Assembly: GCA_031290855.1 (NCBI GenBank)
Contig: JAISLM010000133.1
Location: forward strand, 1 to 18,395
Direction: 5' to 3'
DNA from: Spirochaetaceae bacterium
GTDB taxonomy: Bacteria; Spirochaetota; Spirochaetia; Treponematales; Breznakiellaceae
DNA length: 18,395 nt
Below are positions 1 through 8,329 of the stretch, piece by piece. How positions within the stretch are numbered: the stretch's first letter is position 1; each line of letters starts with the position of its first letter. The notes beneath the pieces are model-generated. The model had not been told where the DNA came from. It made no database searches and saw only the letters and a program-made list of their open reading frames with translations. The translations under genes and the position numbers were made by a program.

Positions 1-3000
1 ATTTACGGAAGCGCCTCCCCCGGCAGTTCGCTCGTGATCGACGCCGGGACGGGGGGCGTCAGCTTTGGCGGCACGGCGGGCGTTCCGGCGTACGGCACGC
101 TGGGCACGCTGGGTATACGCTCAAGCGTGGCCAACAGCGGCCCCGTGGTGATAAACGCGCTCTTGATAGAGCTTGGCTCATCGGGGGCGGCGGGCGGCTC
201 CGTAAGCGTGGCGTCCGGCGGCCACGCGGTAATCCTGAAGACCGACGGGCTGGTGAACCGTGGAAGCAGTTCCGTGGACGCGGGAACCGCCACAGTGACT
301 CTGTCGCCTTACACCGACGGTAAAACAATAGAGTTCGGGGATTCGGATAACGCGTCCGTCAGTACCGGCGTGTACTATTCGTCGGATTTCGCCGGTTTTA
401 CGGCGGGCGGCTTCATAATCGGGGATACCGGCAGCGGCACTATATACGTTAGCGGCGTGGCAAACCCAAAGTACGCGCTTACATTAAACGCCGGTACGGC
501 GGGCAGCCACAGTTATAACATTGAATTTCTGGGCAGCTACGGCTCAAGCTCCCAGTCCAATAAGCCCCTCACACTGAACGCCGGCACGTTGGGGCAGGGC
601 AGCTTACTGTTTACCAGCAACGGTAGCCTGATCCGCCTTGGCGACGGCCTGTTTACGGCAAACGCGGGTTCCACCGGAATTGGCGTGCCTGCCCTTGATG
701 TCTCCGCCAAGGGCATCATTTTCAGCGGCAGTATCACAGGCAACGGCGCGTCCGGCCTCACGCTCAACTCCGGCGCGGGCAGTATAAGTTTTGGCGGTAC
801 AGTGGGCAGCCTGGGAAGCCTCAGGCTGGAAAACCCGGCCGGCGGTACGGTCCTAATAAGGTCAGGCAGCATAAGCGCCGGTACGCTGGAGATAAACTAC
901 GCCGCCGGCGGCGCGCTTATGGACTCCCCCGGAAGCGATATGACACTGCGGCTGGACAGGCTGACGGGATCAGGCGGCGTGATAAACGCCAATTCCGGGG
1001 CCGGGTCCGTAACCCTCGCCCCGTACACAATACAGGGGGCCAGCGTCGAGTACGGCGACGACGAGACTTCGTCCCCCCAAAAAGACATATTCTATTCGTC
1101 CCGCTGGAACGGTTTTACAGGCTCATCTTTCATAGTCGGCGATGCGAATACGGGCGCCATCACCGTGTCGGCAACGGGAAACGCCGCCTTCTTTGGCGGC
1201 AATGGCGTGCCGTACCCGCTCGTGCTTCAAAACGGCTCCGCCCACATAATCGTGAGCGGCTCTTATTCATCAAACGTTAAGCCGCTTACACTTGCGCCCG
1301 GGGGCACGATAGAGATCGGCACGGCGATGATCAACCTTGGGGCCGGCGCTTTTGCGGCGCAAAAAGATGTTTATCTAACTGGCGCGGCGGGCATCGCCTG
1401 TACAGGCGGGATAACATTTAGCGGCAGGATAGATTCCGGCAACAGGCACAGCCTCTACATGGACGCCGGCAGTACGGGCAACGTTTCGACCGGCGGCGCT
1501 GCCGGTTCGGCCGGGACGCTTGGCGACATCACGATCGCAAACGCGGGAACGGTTTCCTTCGGCGGCGTGATTTTCAGTTCCGGCACCTTTACCGTTAATC
1601 ATAGCGGCGTCCTTGACCTTGTTGACGATATTATCGCGGACGGCGGCTTCCATCAGAATGCCGCCGCGTACCCCGGCGCCTATGTCCGAATCGGCAGTCT
1701 TTCGGGCGGATCAAGTTCAAGCGGCGAACCGGACGCGATAGAGATAACGACAAACTCCGCCGGCAGCATCATCTTTGGTAACGACATAATTATCTTCTAT
1801 AGCTTTAAGCTGACAGAAACGGCGGGCGGGAAGATTAGCACAAAAAGCATTTACGCAAACTATTTTTGGAAGCCCGGTGCGGCATGGACGCTTACGGCGC
1901 AGAGCGGAACGAGCGCGTCTTTCGGAAGCGTCGCGGTGGACGGCGCGATAGGCAGCGTGAGTACTTTCCGTTCTCTTGCTACGGACCGTGTCGGCAGCGT
2001 AAGCCTGTCCGGAAAAGATGTAACAAGCGGAAACATCTACACGAAGCGGGATGGCGGCGCAATCCCCGTGATTCGCGGGGACGTAAGCATAACAAGCAGC
2101 GGCGGCACATGGACGCTAAACCCGGCCACGGTCGGGGGGACGGTGCTGGTAGACTCAGGCAGCGCGAGCATAACTCATGCGGGCAGCCTTATAACGCTGA
2201 ACGGCAGCGGAACTTTGAACATCGGTGACGGCGGCTCGATAAGCTTACAGGGGGCGGTTTCAGGCGGCTCAAACACACTTACGCTGAACGGCGCGGGCTC
2301 GATCATCGTGGGCAGCATAGCGGCAGGCGCGCTGATACTCTCCGACACCAAAAACCAGGCCGGCGGCAGCGCCAGCCTGTTCGGTCACGGCGGTGTCGGG
2401 ACGCTGGCGTTTAACACGAATGTCGAGATAAACCCGCGCTTAACGCTTGCCGCCCCGGTAAATCAGGGGCCGGGCCGGACCGTAACGCTTAACAGCGGCC
2501 TTTTCGATCTGGCGGGGCGCTACTGGAACGCGGGCGGAGGCGGGCAATCCGGCTTCCACGGCACGCTTACCGCGAGCAGCGTTGCCGGGAGCCTGATCTC
2601 AAACGGCGACGTGATGATAGGGGGCGGCAACATATCAAGCCTCTCTATCGTGATGACTGGCGGCGGCACAAACAGCCATTCGACCATCAGCATCCACCCC
2701 GGCGGCGCCTTCCAGAATTTTGTGATGACGGGAACCTACGGGCCGCCTGACAGCGCCGCCTATGTCGAGGCGGCCAGCGACCTTACGCTGGGCGGCTCCT
2801 GGCTGATACCGAACTGGGCTAGCGCCCGGCCCAACCAGCCGCCCGGCCTTGCCGACCGCCAACGCGACGAGCAGCGCTTCTTTCCCGGAAGCTATACAGT
2901 CACGTTTACGGGCCATGATACGGTGGTAAGCGGCAACACTTTTTGGCACGGGCTGGAGAATCAAGTACCGGGCGGAGCGATACTGTTCTCGAACTACCCC

Positions 3001-5055
3001 GACATACATACCGTACTGCCCGGCGGGACAGTGACACTGACAGGCGGCACAATGTCCAACCGTATTACGATTAAGCCCTTAACAGGCAGCCAAAGCGGAT
3101 ACACCCCCGCCCTCACTACCCTGCCGGATTGGGCGAAAGTTGTAGGTCCGGCGAAAGACTTTTTCTGGGTCATCATGAACCACGGCAAGGTTTACGCAAG
3201 CGAGGTTGATGTTTATAACAGTTTCGCGTACAACGTGATCCCGATAAACGCGTCCGTTGTCTCAGCCGAATGGAAAAGCCCGAACTGGTCCGTGAACTGG
3301 CTGCCCGCCGGGATGTTCCTCTACGTCTTTACCGAGGATTCCGACGGCAACGGGAGACTGGACAGGCTCCGTTTACAGTCGCCGGGAGAACTGCGCTGGA
3401 ACACCGGCCAGTATCCCGAACCGTGGAAACGCCTCGATTCTTCTTTTCAATTGTCCGGGTATCAGGTTGACCATGACAGGACGGGGACTAACTGGGGCTA
3501 CCATATAGTCGCGGCCCCGAATGACAAGATGTTTTACATCTATCTGAAGGAAAAGGGCGAGCCCGATACCGGAGTGATACCGGAAGATTGGGCTTTTACA
3601 AACAGGGAAGGGCTTTTGACGCAGGATCCTTCCGACCCCGGCCAGTGGGTACCAATTTCATTCTCTAACCAAAAAAGTCTGATTATCGATACCGCCCCGC
3701 CCCGCGTCTACTACACGCTCGCGATCACCGGGAAAAACCAGATATACCTCCGTTTCTCCGAGCCGGTGGAAGCAGGCAGTATGTCGGCCCTTAGCGGCAA
3801 GCCTTTTGACAAGCCGGACGAAAATTACATGATCAACTCTGTGGCCCCGCAGGACCTTGTATCGATAAATACCGGCGCCGCTTACGGCGGTATTTTGGAT
3901 TACGCCTCAACATACCTGCTCACACTGGATAAAAACCTCCAGGCGGACGACCTTATCAACGGTATCGTGTGCTCCGGAACACTGTTCAAAGATGTCCGTG
4001 ACAAGCCGCCTGTCCCTTATGAATTGCCCGCGCCCGCCCCCGCATACCCGATGGATTACCATGTTGGCGGCAGCTTTACGTCTTCGCTCAGCGGCGCCTT
4101 CCCGGACGTGTTGGAAACCGCGACGAGCGGCAGCGTCTCCCAGCCGAATTTCTTCATGATGGGGACAATGGGCACGAGGGCCGAATCGGACGCCGCGAAG
4201 CATCGCGCCTCCGACCTGCTGATAATGGTTCGCCCCGAAAACGCCGCCGCCGAAAACGTGTCCCTGTGGCCGCTGTACGCGCGCGACACGGCGGGCTCAC
4301 AGGATGTCAGGCAGGGCGTGGCCCGGCTTTACGACGGCAGCGAAAGGATCCGCAACACGGACATCACGGTAGAAGGCGTCACGAAGGAATCCGTCGGGGA
4401 GATCAGCCCGCCGCCGGAACTAAGGTTCATTATAAACAGCGATATAGAAGGCCTGTGGCTGCCCGCCCCGGGCAACGCGAAGCCCGCTTACCTCAATATT
4501 ATACAGCCCGGCAAAGCCGTGCCGCTAAGGGACTTGGGGACAGGCCCCTCGCAGATCAGCGGACGCAGCTACTTCTTCTCTATCAAACGCGCCGGCATAA
4601 AGGAGGGGGGGATGCTCGACTTCCTGTTCTCTATACCGAAACCGAAACACAGCCCGGATCTCGGGCCGCTGTACGGCGTCCGTTTCAAGGACAACGCCCT
4701 GATCGGCAACTGGTACAACCCGGCCAACTTCGACAGCTTCAGGGTAAACACGCGGGATATCGTGTACCAACGTTCCGGCGCGACAATCCTGAGCAACGTG
4801 ATAAACCCGGCCAAGGGCGAAAAGACGGTACTACACTACATCCTTACGCGAGGCGGGCAGGTCACGATACAGGTCTTCACGCTCGACGGCAACCTTGTCC
4901 AGAGCCTTTACCGCGGCAGCCGCGAGGCTGGCGAGTACGACGCCGTTTGGGACGGCAAGAACCGTGGCGGCAACGTAGTAGCCCGCGGAATGTACTTCAT
5001 CCGCATCGTCGCCCCCGACATAGATGAAATCCGCAAGGTAATGGTCGTCAGGTAG
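1..5055 (+). CDS. Large hemagglutinin-like beta-helical surface/secreted protein with C-terminal FlgD-type Ig domain (5' end outside window)
   Basis: The frame is open from base 1 (I-Y-G-S-A-S-P) to TAG at 5053-5055, so the gene starts upstream; 1684 residues are visible. Residues 1 to about 1000 are low-complexity Gly/Ser/Thr/Ala/Ile repeats of the right-handed beta-helix, filamentous-hemagglutinin type. A unit of about 238 residues recurs: V-T-L-[SA]-P-Y-T near residues 101 and 339, each followed by YYSS/FYSS, GFT and F-I-[IV]-G-D. SFGG strands recur near residues 21, 263 and 519. Around residue 1112 there is a Ca-binding-like DSDGNGRLD, then a bacterial Ig-like segment (TAPPRVYY...LRFSEPV) near 1228-1256. 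The last 75 residues (about 1610-1684: LHYILTRGG, VFTLDGNLV, YDAVWDGKN, GMYFIRI) match the FlgD Ig-like/C-terminal sorting-type module. Cysteine is very rare. Probably an exported adhesin or surface scaffold; export route and ligand cannot be seen. It converges on ligA with 87 bases between. Confidence 0.85.
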   Translation: MYGSASPGSSLVIDAGTGGVSFGGTAGVPAYGTLGTLGIRSSVANSGPVVINALLIELGSSGAAGGSVSVASGGHAVILKTDGLVNRGSSSVDAGTATVTLSPYTDGKTIEFGDSDNASVSTGVYYSSDFAGFTAGGFIIGDTGSGTIYVSGVANPKYALTLNAGTAGSHSYNIEFLGSYGSSSQSNKPLTLNAGTLGQGSLLFTSNGSLIRLGDGLFTANAGSTGIGVPALDVSAKGIIFSGSITGNGASGLTLNSGAGSISFGGTVGSLGSLRLENPAGGTVLIRSGSISAGTLEINYAAGGALMDSPGSDMTLRLDRLTGSGGVINANSGAGSVTLAPYTIQGASVEYGDDETSSPQKDIFYSSRWNGFTGSSFIVGDANTGAITVSATGNAAFFGGNGVPYPLVLQNGSAHIIVSGSYSSNVKPLTLAPGGTIEIGTAMINLGAGAFAAQKDVYLTGAAGIACTGGITFSGRIDSGNRHSLYMDAGSTGNVSTGGAAGSAGTLGDITIANAGTVSFGGVIFSSGTFTVNHSGVLDLVDDIIADGGFHQNAAAYPGAYVRIGSLSGGSSSSGEPDAIEITTNSAGSIIFGNDIIIFYSFKLTETAGGKISTKSIYANYFWKPGAAWTLTAQSGTSASFGSVAVDGAIGSVSTFRSLATDRVGSVSLSGKDVTSGNIYTKRDGGAIPVIRGDVSITSSGGTWTLNPATVGGTVLVDSGSASITHAGSLITLNGSGTLNIGDGGSISLQGAVSGGSNTLTLNGAGSIIVGSIAAGALILSDTKNQAGGSASLFGHGGVGTLAFNTNVEINPRLTLAAPVNQGPGRTVTLNSGLFDLAGRYWNAGGGGQSGFHGTLTASSVAGSLISNGDVMIGGGNISSLSIVMTGGGTNSHSTISIHPGGAFQNFVMTGTYGPPDSAAYVEAASDLTLGGSWLIPNWASARPNQPPGLADRQRDEQRFFPGSYTVTFTGHDTVVSGNTFWHGLENQVPGGAILFSNYPDIHTVLPGGTVTLTGGTMSNRITIKPLTGSQSGYTPALTTLPDWAKVVGPAKDFFWVIMNHGKVYASEVDVYNSFAYNVIPINASVVSAEWKSPNWSVNWLPAGMFLYVFTEDSDGNGRLDRLRLQSPGELRWNTGQYPEPWKRLDSSFQLSGYQVDHDRTGTNWGYHIVAAPNDKMFYIYLKEKGEPDTGVIPEDWAFTNREGLLTQDPSDPGQWVPISFSNQKSLIIDTAPPRVYYTLAITGKNQIYLRFSEPVEAGSMSALSGKPFDKPDENYMINSVAPQDLVSINTGAAYGGILDYASTYLLTLDKNLQADDLINGIVCSGTLFKDVRDKPPVPYELPAPAPAYPMDYHVGGSFTSSLSGAFPDVLETATSGSVSQPNFFMMGTMGTRAESDAAKHRASDLLIMVRPENAAAENVSLWPLYARDTAGSQDVRQGVARLYDGSERIRNTDITVEGVTKESVGEISPPPELRFIINSDIEGLWLPAPGNAKPAYLNIIQPGKAVPLRDLGTGPSQISGRSYFFSIKRAGIKEGGMLDFLFSIPKPKHSPDLGPLYGVRFKDNALIGNWYNPANFDSFRVNTRDIVYQRSGATILSNVINPAKGEKTVLHYILTRGGQVTIQVFTLDGNLVQSLYRGSREAGEYDAVWDGKNRGGNVVARGMYFIRIVAPDIDEIRKVMVVR

Positions 5056-5142
5056 CGAAACAGAGATGCCCGGCACAAGATTTCACGTTGGGCCTGACTC
5101 CTCAAAACCCTATGGCAAGGACACGCCAAATCAACCCGTTCA

Positions 5143-7077
5143 TTACCTGTTTATGATTTCAAGGAACTGATCCTCGTTTATGATTTTTACTCCGAATTTT
5201 ACCGCGTTTCTGTTCTTTGCCGAGCCGCTTTCGGGAGTATTTGTTACAAGGTACGAAAGCTCCCGCGTTACCGCCGGCTTTACCGTAGCGCCCAATTCCT
5301 TCACCCTTGTTTCCGCGGTGCCGCGCTTCATCGTTTTTAACTCGCCCGTGAAGCAGAAGGATTTGCCGGCCAGCGGGAGCTGTAAGACTCTTGTCAGTTT
5401 GACAAAACCGGTCTTTAGTACGGCATCCATATCGTCGGCCGTCTCTTTCAGCCCCTCCACTAAGGCGCGGGCGGTGATTTCGCCGGCGCGGAAAACGCCG
5501 GAAAGTTCCTCCATGCTCGCCGCCCGGAGTTTTTCAAGGCTGTTGTAGCCCGCCTGCGTAATATGTTCCATGGTCAGGCTGCCGATGCCCTCAATATCGA
5601 AGCCCGCTATGAAGTCCGCAAGTGACAATATACGCGGCATACGGATGTTGTGTACAAGCTTCGCCGCGGAAATATCGCCCATCCGTTCAAAAGAGGCCAG
5701 TTCCGCCGCCTCCAGCGTGTAAAGGTCGGACACCTGCCGTATGCGCCCCTTGTTGAACAACTGTGTCAGCGTCTTTTTGCCCGCCTCGCGTATGTCCAGC
5801 ACGTCCACCCACTTCGCGATCCGGTGCAAAAGCCTTTTCGGGCAGGCAGGGTTCGGGCAGTACAGCCTGGAGCCCGCGTTAACCAGCGCCGAGCCGCAGG
5901 TCCCGCAAACCGAGGGAACCTCTATCGGCGAAAGCCGGCCGTCGTCCCGGTGGAACAGCGGCGTATCGGGATTGTTTTCCGGCTCGTCCGCCGCGCCGTC
6001 GGGATAGTCCGCCCTGCCCTCGATCTTCGGTATGATTTCGCCCCGCTTCACGACTATCACGGCGGAACCAAGCCGGAGTTTCATGTCGCGTATCATGACC
6101 GGGTTGCAAAGGTTGGCCCGTTTTACCGTTGTGCCGGCAAGGCGGACCGGATCGATTATACCGATGGGCGTGTACGTTGCTCCCGATTCGCTCCACTCCA
6201 CCTCGCGGAGTATGCTGATCGCCTGCTCAAGCTCGAACTTGAACGCGATTTGACGCTCCGGGCGGGCGCGGCGCAGGTCGTCCATGTCCGTCCTGTTGTC
6301 TTTTACTACGAGCCCGTCTATGTCGAACGGCAGACTCATCCTCCTTTCCGCTACCTCGCTCCTGTAGCGGATCACATCTTCCGTGCAGGAAAATTCCCTG
6401 GTCTCGCTTACGGTAAAACCTTTCTCGCGGAGCCACGCTATCTTTTCGGTTTCGGCGGCAAAGTAGGCGTCGTCGCCGCTTGCGGAAGCGTCGTAGACGA
6501 TCAGCATAAGGTCCTCGCAGCCCTGCCCGTCTTTCTTGCGCATCAGACCGTTAGCCGCGTTGCGGCAGTTTGCCTTGTCCGGGTACTTCGTTCGCCAGAC
6601 TTCGCGGGACATCAGAACTTCGCCCCGTACCCCGCCGCTCCAGTCCGTCTTCAAATCGTCCGCGACGCCCTTCATCTTGCGGGCATTCGCGCTTATGTCG
6701 TCCCCGATCACGCCGTCACCCCGGGTCAGCGCCCGTACAAGCCGTCCGTTCCTGTACTGTAACTCAAGGCTTGCCCCGTCCAGCTTGTACTGCACTATAA
6801 ATAGCGGCAGATCGAGCTTCACCGCCCATTCGCGGAATTCGTCCGCATTGGCCGCCTTTTCCTGACTGCCCATCGGTATCAGATGCCGCTCCTTTGCGAA
6901 ACCGTCCGTACCGTCGGCCCCAATACGTGTTATAACGGGGCTGTCCGGCGCAAGACGCTTCAATTCGTCCCATAGCGCATCGAATTCCGTATCCGGTATC
7001 TCGGCCTCACCGTTGTAGTAAGATGCCTGGTAGCCGCTTACGAGGCTCTCCAACTCAGCTATACGTTTATCGTTCAT
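5143..7077 (-). CDS. ligA: NAD+-dependent DNA ligase (LigA), divergent, 644 aa
   Basis: Seals 5'-phosphate/3'-OH nicks using NAD+ in replication and repair. Domains in order: short Ia NAD+-binding region (YYNGEAEIPDTEFDALWDEL, 20-39); adenylation domain with active-site K98 in KLDG, TRGDG (118-122), RGEV (151-154) and DIDGLVVK (252-259); OB fold (TYTPIGIIDPV, 301-311); Cys4 zinc site C391, C394, C407, C412; helix-hairpin-helix region (about 430-550); BRCT domain (about 567-644, FCFTGEL). All catalytic motifs are intact. ATG at 7077 is chosen because GGGAGG at 7083-7088 lies just upstream; an ATG at 7089 would add four residues and overlap that site. Slightly shorter than the usual 670 residues. 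PMGSQEKA (68-75) and CRNAANGLMRKKDG (171-184) replace the usual PMLSL and NPRNAAAGSLRQLD, which marks a divergent branch. Divergent from metF. Confidence 0.95.
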   Translation of the reverse strand: MNDKRIAELESLVSGYQASYYNGEAEIPDTEFDALWDELKRLAPDSPVITRIGADGTDGFAKERHLIPMGSQEKAANADEFREWAVKLDLPLFIVQYKLDGASLELQYRNGRLVRALTRGDGVIGDDISANARKMKGVADDLKTDWSGGVRGEVLMSREVWRTKYPDKANCRNAANGLMRKKDGQGCEDLMLIVYDASASGDDAYFAAETEKIAWLREKGFTVSETREFSCTEDVIRYRSEVAERRMSLPFDIDGLVVKDNRTDMDDLRRARPERQIAFKFELEQAISILREVEWSESGATYTPIGIIDPVRLAGTTVKRANLCNPVMIRDMKLRLGSAVIVVKRGEIIPKIEGRADYPDGAADEPENNPDTPLFHRDDGRLSPIEVPSVCGTCGSALVNAGSRLYCPNPACPKRLLHRIAKWVDVLDIREAGKKTLTQLFNKGRIRQVSDLYTLEAAELASFERMGDISAAKLVHNIRMPRILSLADFIAGFDIEGIGSLTMEHITQAGYNSLEKLRAASMEELSGVFRAGEITARALVEGLKETADDMDAVLKTGFVKLTRVLQLPLAGKSFCFTGELKTMKRGTAETRVKELGATVKPAVTRELSYLVTNTPESGSAKNRNAVKFGVKIINEDQFLEIINR

Positions 7078-7136
7078 TTTACCTCCCATACAATATTAAT
7101 GTATGCATTATTATTGAGGCGCGGCGCACTTTTTTG

Positions 7137-7166
7137 TTGACAACCTGATAATTCATCACCTATAAT
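7137..7166 (+). promoter_or_regulatory. Consensus sigma-70 promoter of metF
   Basis: TTGACA at 7137-7142 and TATAAT at 7161-7166, both perfect consensus hexamers, with an 18-base spacer. Transcription should start near 7173, giving a leader of about 50 bases. A small hairpin, CCTAA (7175-7179), loop GTATA, TTAGG (7185-7189), would sit at the very 5' end of the mRNA. A Shine-Dalgarno GGAGG follows at 7209-7213. Perfect hexamers imply strong, probably constitutive transcription; no operator palindrome is visible. Confidence 0.8.
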
Positions 7167-7222
7167 GTATAAAGCCTAAGTATATTAGGAAAAGCAAAAA
7201 ATGCAAACGGAGGCAATTAGAG

Positions 7223-8143
7223 ATGAAAATTCCCGAAATCCTTAAGAAAAGGATGTCCTTTTCTTTTGAGGTATTCCCCCCAAAAGAAGACGACGGAGTT
7301 CCCAAGCTACAGAAAGAGCTTGACGAACTGTTCAAGTTCAGCCCTGACTTCATAAGCTGCACCTACGGGGCAGGTGGAACGAATGTAGGCAAGAGCCAGG
7401 AAATCTGCAAGTACATAACCGACAAAAAGGTTACCTGTATGACGCATTTTACCTGTATCGGTACCTCAAAAGAAAGGATACTGAAAGAGCTTAAAGAGTA
7501 TCTCGATATCGGGCTCGAAAATGTGCTGGCGATGCGCGGGGACTTCCCGAAAGACCTGGCAACCGGCAAATTCGCCACAACCACGGGCGGCGCGTTCGAT
7601 AACGCGAACCAGCTCATCGAGTTTATCAAGGCGAATTTTGGAAACAAGTACGCGGTCGCCGCGGCGGGCGACCCGGAAGTCCACATTCTGGCTGTCAGCC
7701 CCGAATCGGACATCGCTTTCATCCGCGCAAAGCAGGACGCGGGCGCGGAATTCATTATGTGCCAGCTATGCCATGACATCGACGAGTACGAGCGCTGGGT
7801 AGCCAAATGCCGCAGGGCGGGTATCACGATCCCGTTCATAATGGGCCTTATGCCGGCGCTCGCCCGCGACCCGATCATCAACATGACCGTGTCCAACGGC
7901 TGCTCGATACCTAAAGAACTCGCCGCGATCATAGGCAGGTACACGCCGCCCCGCGGCGCCGCCGAAAACGTTGTCAAAGAGTACGCCGCCGACTTCAAAA
8001 AAGCCGGTATGGAGTACACCGTCAAATCGCTGTGGCGCTACATGAATACCGACCTTCAGGGCATACACCTGTACGCGCTCAACAGGGCTGCAGATGTCGG
8101 CAAGATCGTCCTCGATTCAGGCATCCGCAGAAGGATCGGCTAA
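7223..8143 (+). CDS. metF: 5,10-methylenetetrahydrofolate reductase (MetF)
   Basis: Flavoprotein that reduces 5,10-methylene-THF to 5-methyl-THF, the last step of the methyl branch of the Wood-Ljungdahl pathway and also the methyl supply for methionine. 306 residues, normal for the family. Visible motifs: SFEVFPP with catalytic-type E16 (the E. coli SFEFFPP glutamate), TYGAGG (47-52), LAMRGD with FAD-interacting D107, AAAGDPEVH (about 150-158), and GIHLYALNRA near the C terminus. The start ATG has GGAGG at 7209-7213, 9 bases away. It lies directly upstream of fhs on the same strand, with 186 bases between, suggesting a shared one-carbon role. No metV-like partner, which some acetogen MetF proteins require, is seen in the window, so the electron donor is not deducible. 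Confidence 0.95.
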   Translation: MKIPEILKKRMSFSFEVFPPKEDDGVPKLQKELDELFKFSPDFISCTYGAGGTNVGKSQEICKYITDKKVTCMTHFTCIGTSKERILKELKEYLDIGLENVLAMRGDFPKDLATGKFATTTGGAFDNANQLIEFIKANFGNKYAVAAAGDPEVHILAVSPESDIAFIRAKQDAGAEFIMCQLCHDIDEYERWVAKCRRAGITIPFIMGLMPALARDPIINMTVSNGCSIPKELAAIIGRYTPPRGAAENVVKEYAADFKKAGMEYTVKSLWRYMNTDLQGIHLYALNRAADVGKIVLDSGIRRRIG

Positions 8144-8166
8144 GCATTGTTTACGGTGAGGGGGGC

Positions 8167-8259
8167 GGGGAATCTCCCCCTGCGGCGCACGTTGCTGCGC
8201 CGTACCTCTCTCCGTGGGGCCGGCGGAAGCGTTGCTTACGATGTAATCCGCTTCCGCCG
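8167..8259 (+). other. Three consecutive hairpins in the metF-fhs spacer
   Basis: Within the 186-base spacer are GGGGA-atc-TCCCC (8167-8179), CGGCGCA-cgttgc-TGCGCCG (8183-8202, 7 bp), and a perfect 11-bp stem CGGCGGAAGCG (8221-8231) / CGCTTCCGCCG (8249-8259) with a 17-base loop. No T-tract follows, so this is not a standard intrinsic terminator. It could be an mRNA-processing or stability element, an attenuator, or a decayed interspersed palindrome. The rest of the spacer (8260-8316) holds no recognised promoter. The fhs Shine-Dalgarno AAGGAG is at 8317-8322. Confidence 0.5.
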
Positions 8260-8329
8260 TTCTAAAGGCCAAGGGTCTTTGGAGTTATCTTGCCCCTAAA
8301 ACCCCGCTTTTGTTTTAAGGAGAAACACT

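Noticed and set aside
4266..5027. 253-codon frame overlapping the end of the large surface protein
   Set aside because: Arg/Gly/Gln-rich out-of-frame reading of a region whose main frame encodes a clear Ig/FlgD-like end.
5650..6762. Plus-strand open frame of 370 codons inside ligA
   Set aside because: Exactly antisense to ligA, whose motifs are intact; the predicted product is Arg/Pro/His-rich and matches no family. It is a shadow of GC-rich codons.
7363..8025. Minus-strand 220-codon frame inside metF
   Set aside because: Antisense to metF with all family motifs in place; no ribosome site or recognisable domain.
8144..8329. Tetrahydrofolate riboswitch upstream of fhs
   Set aside because: The spacer has hairpins, but I could not find the conserved pseudoknot and core segments of either THF riboswitch class; the structure alone is not enough.
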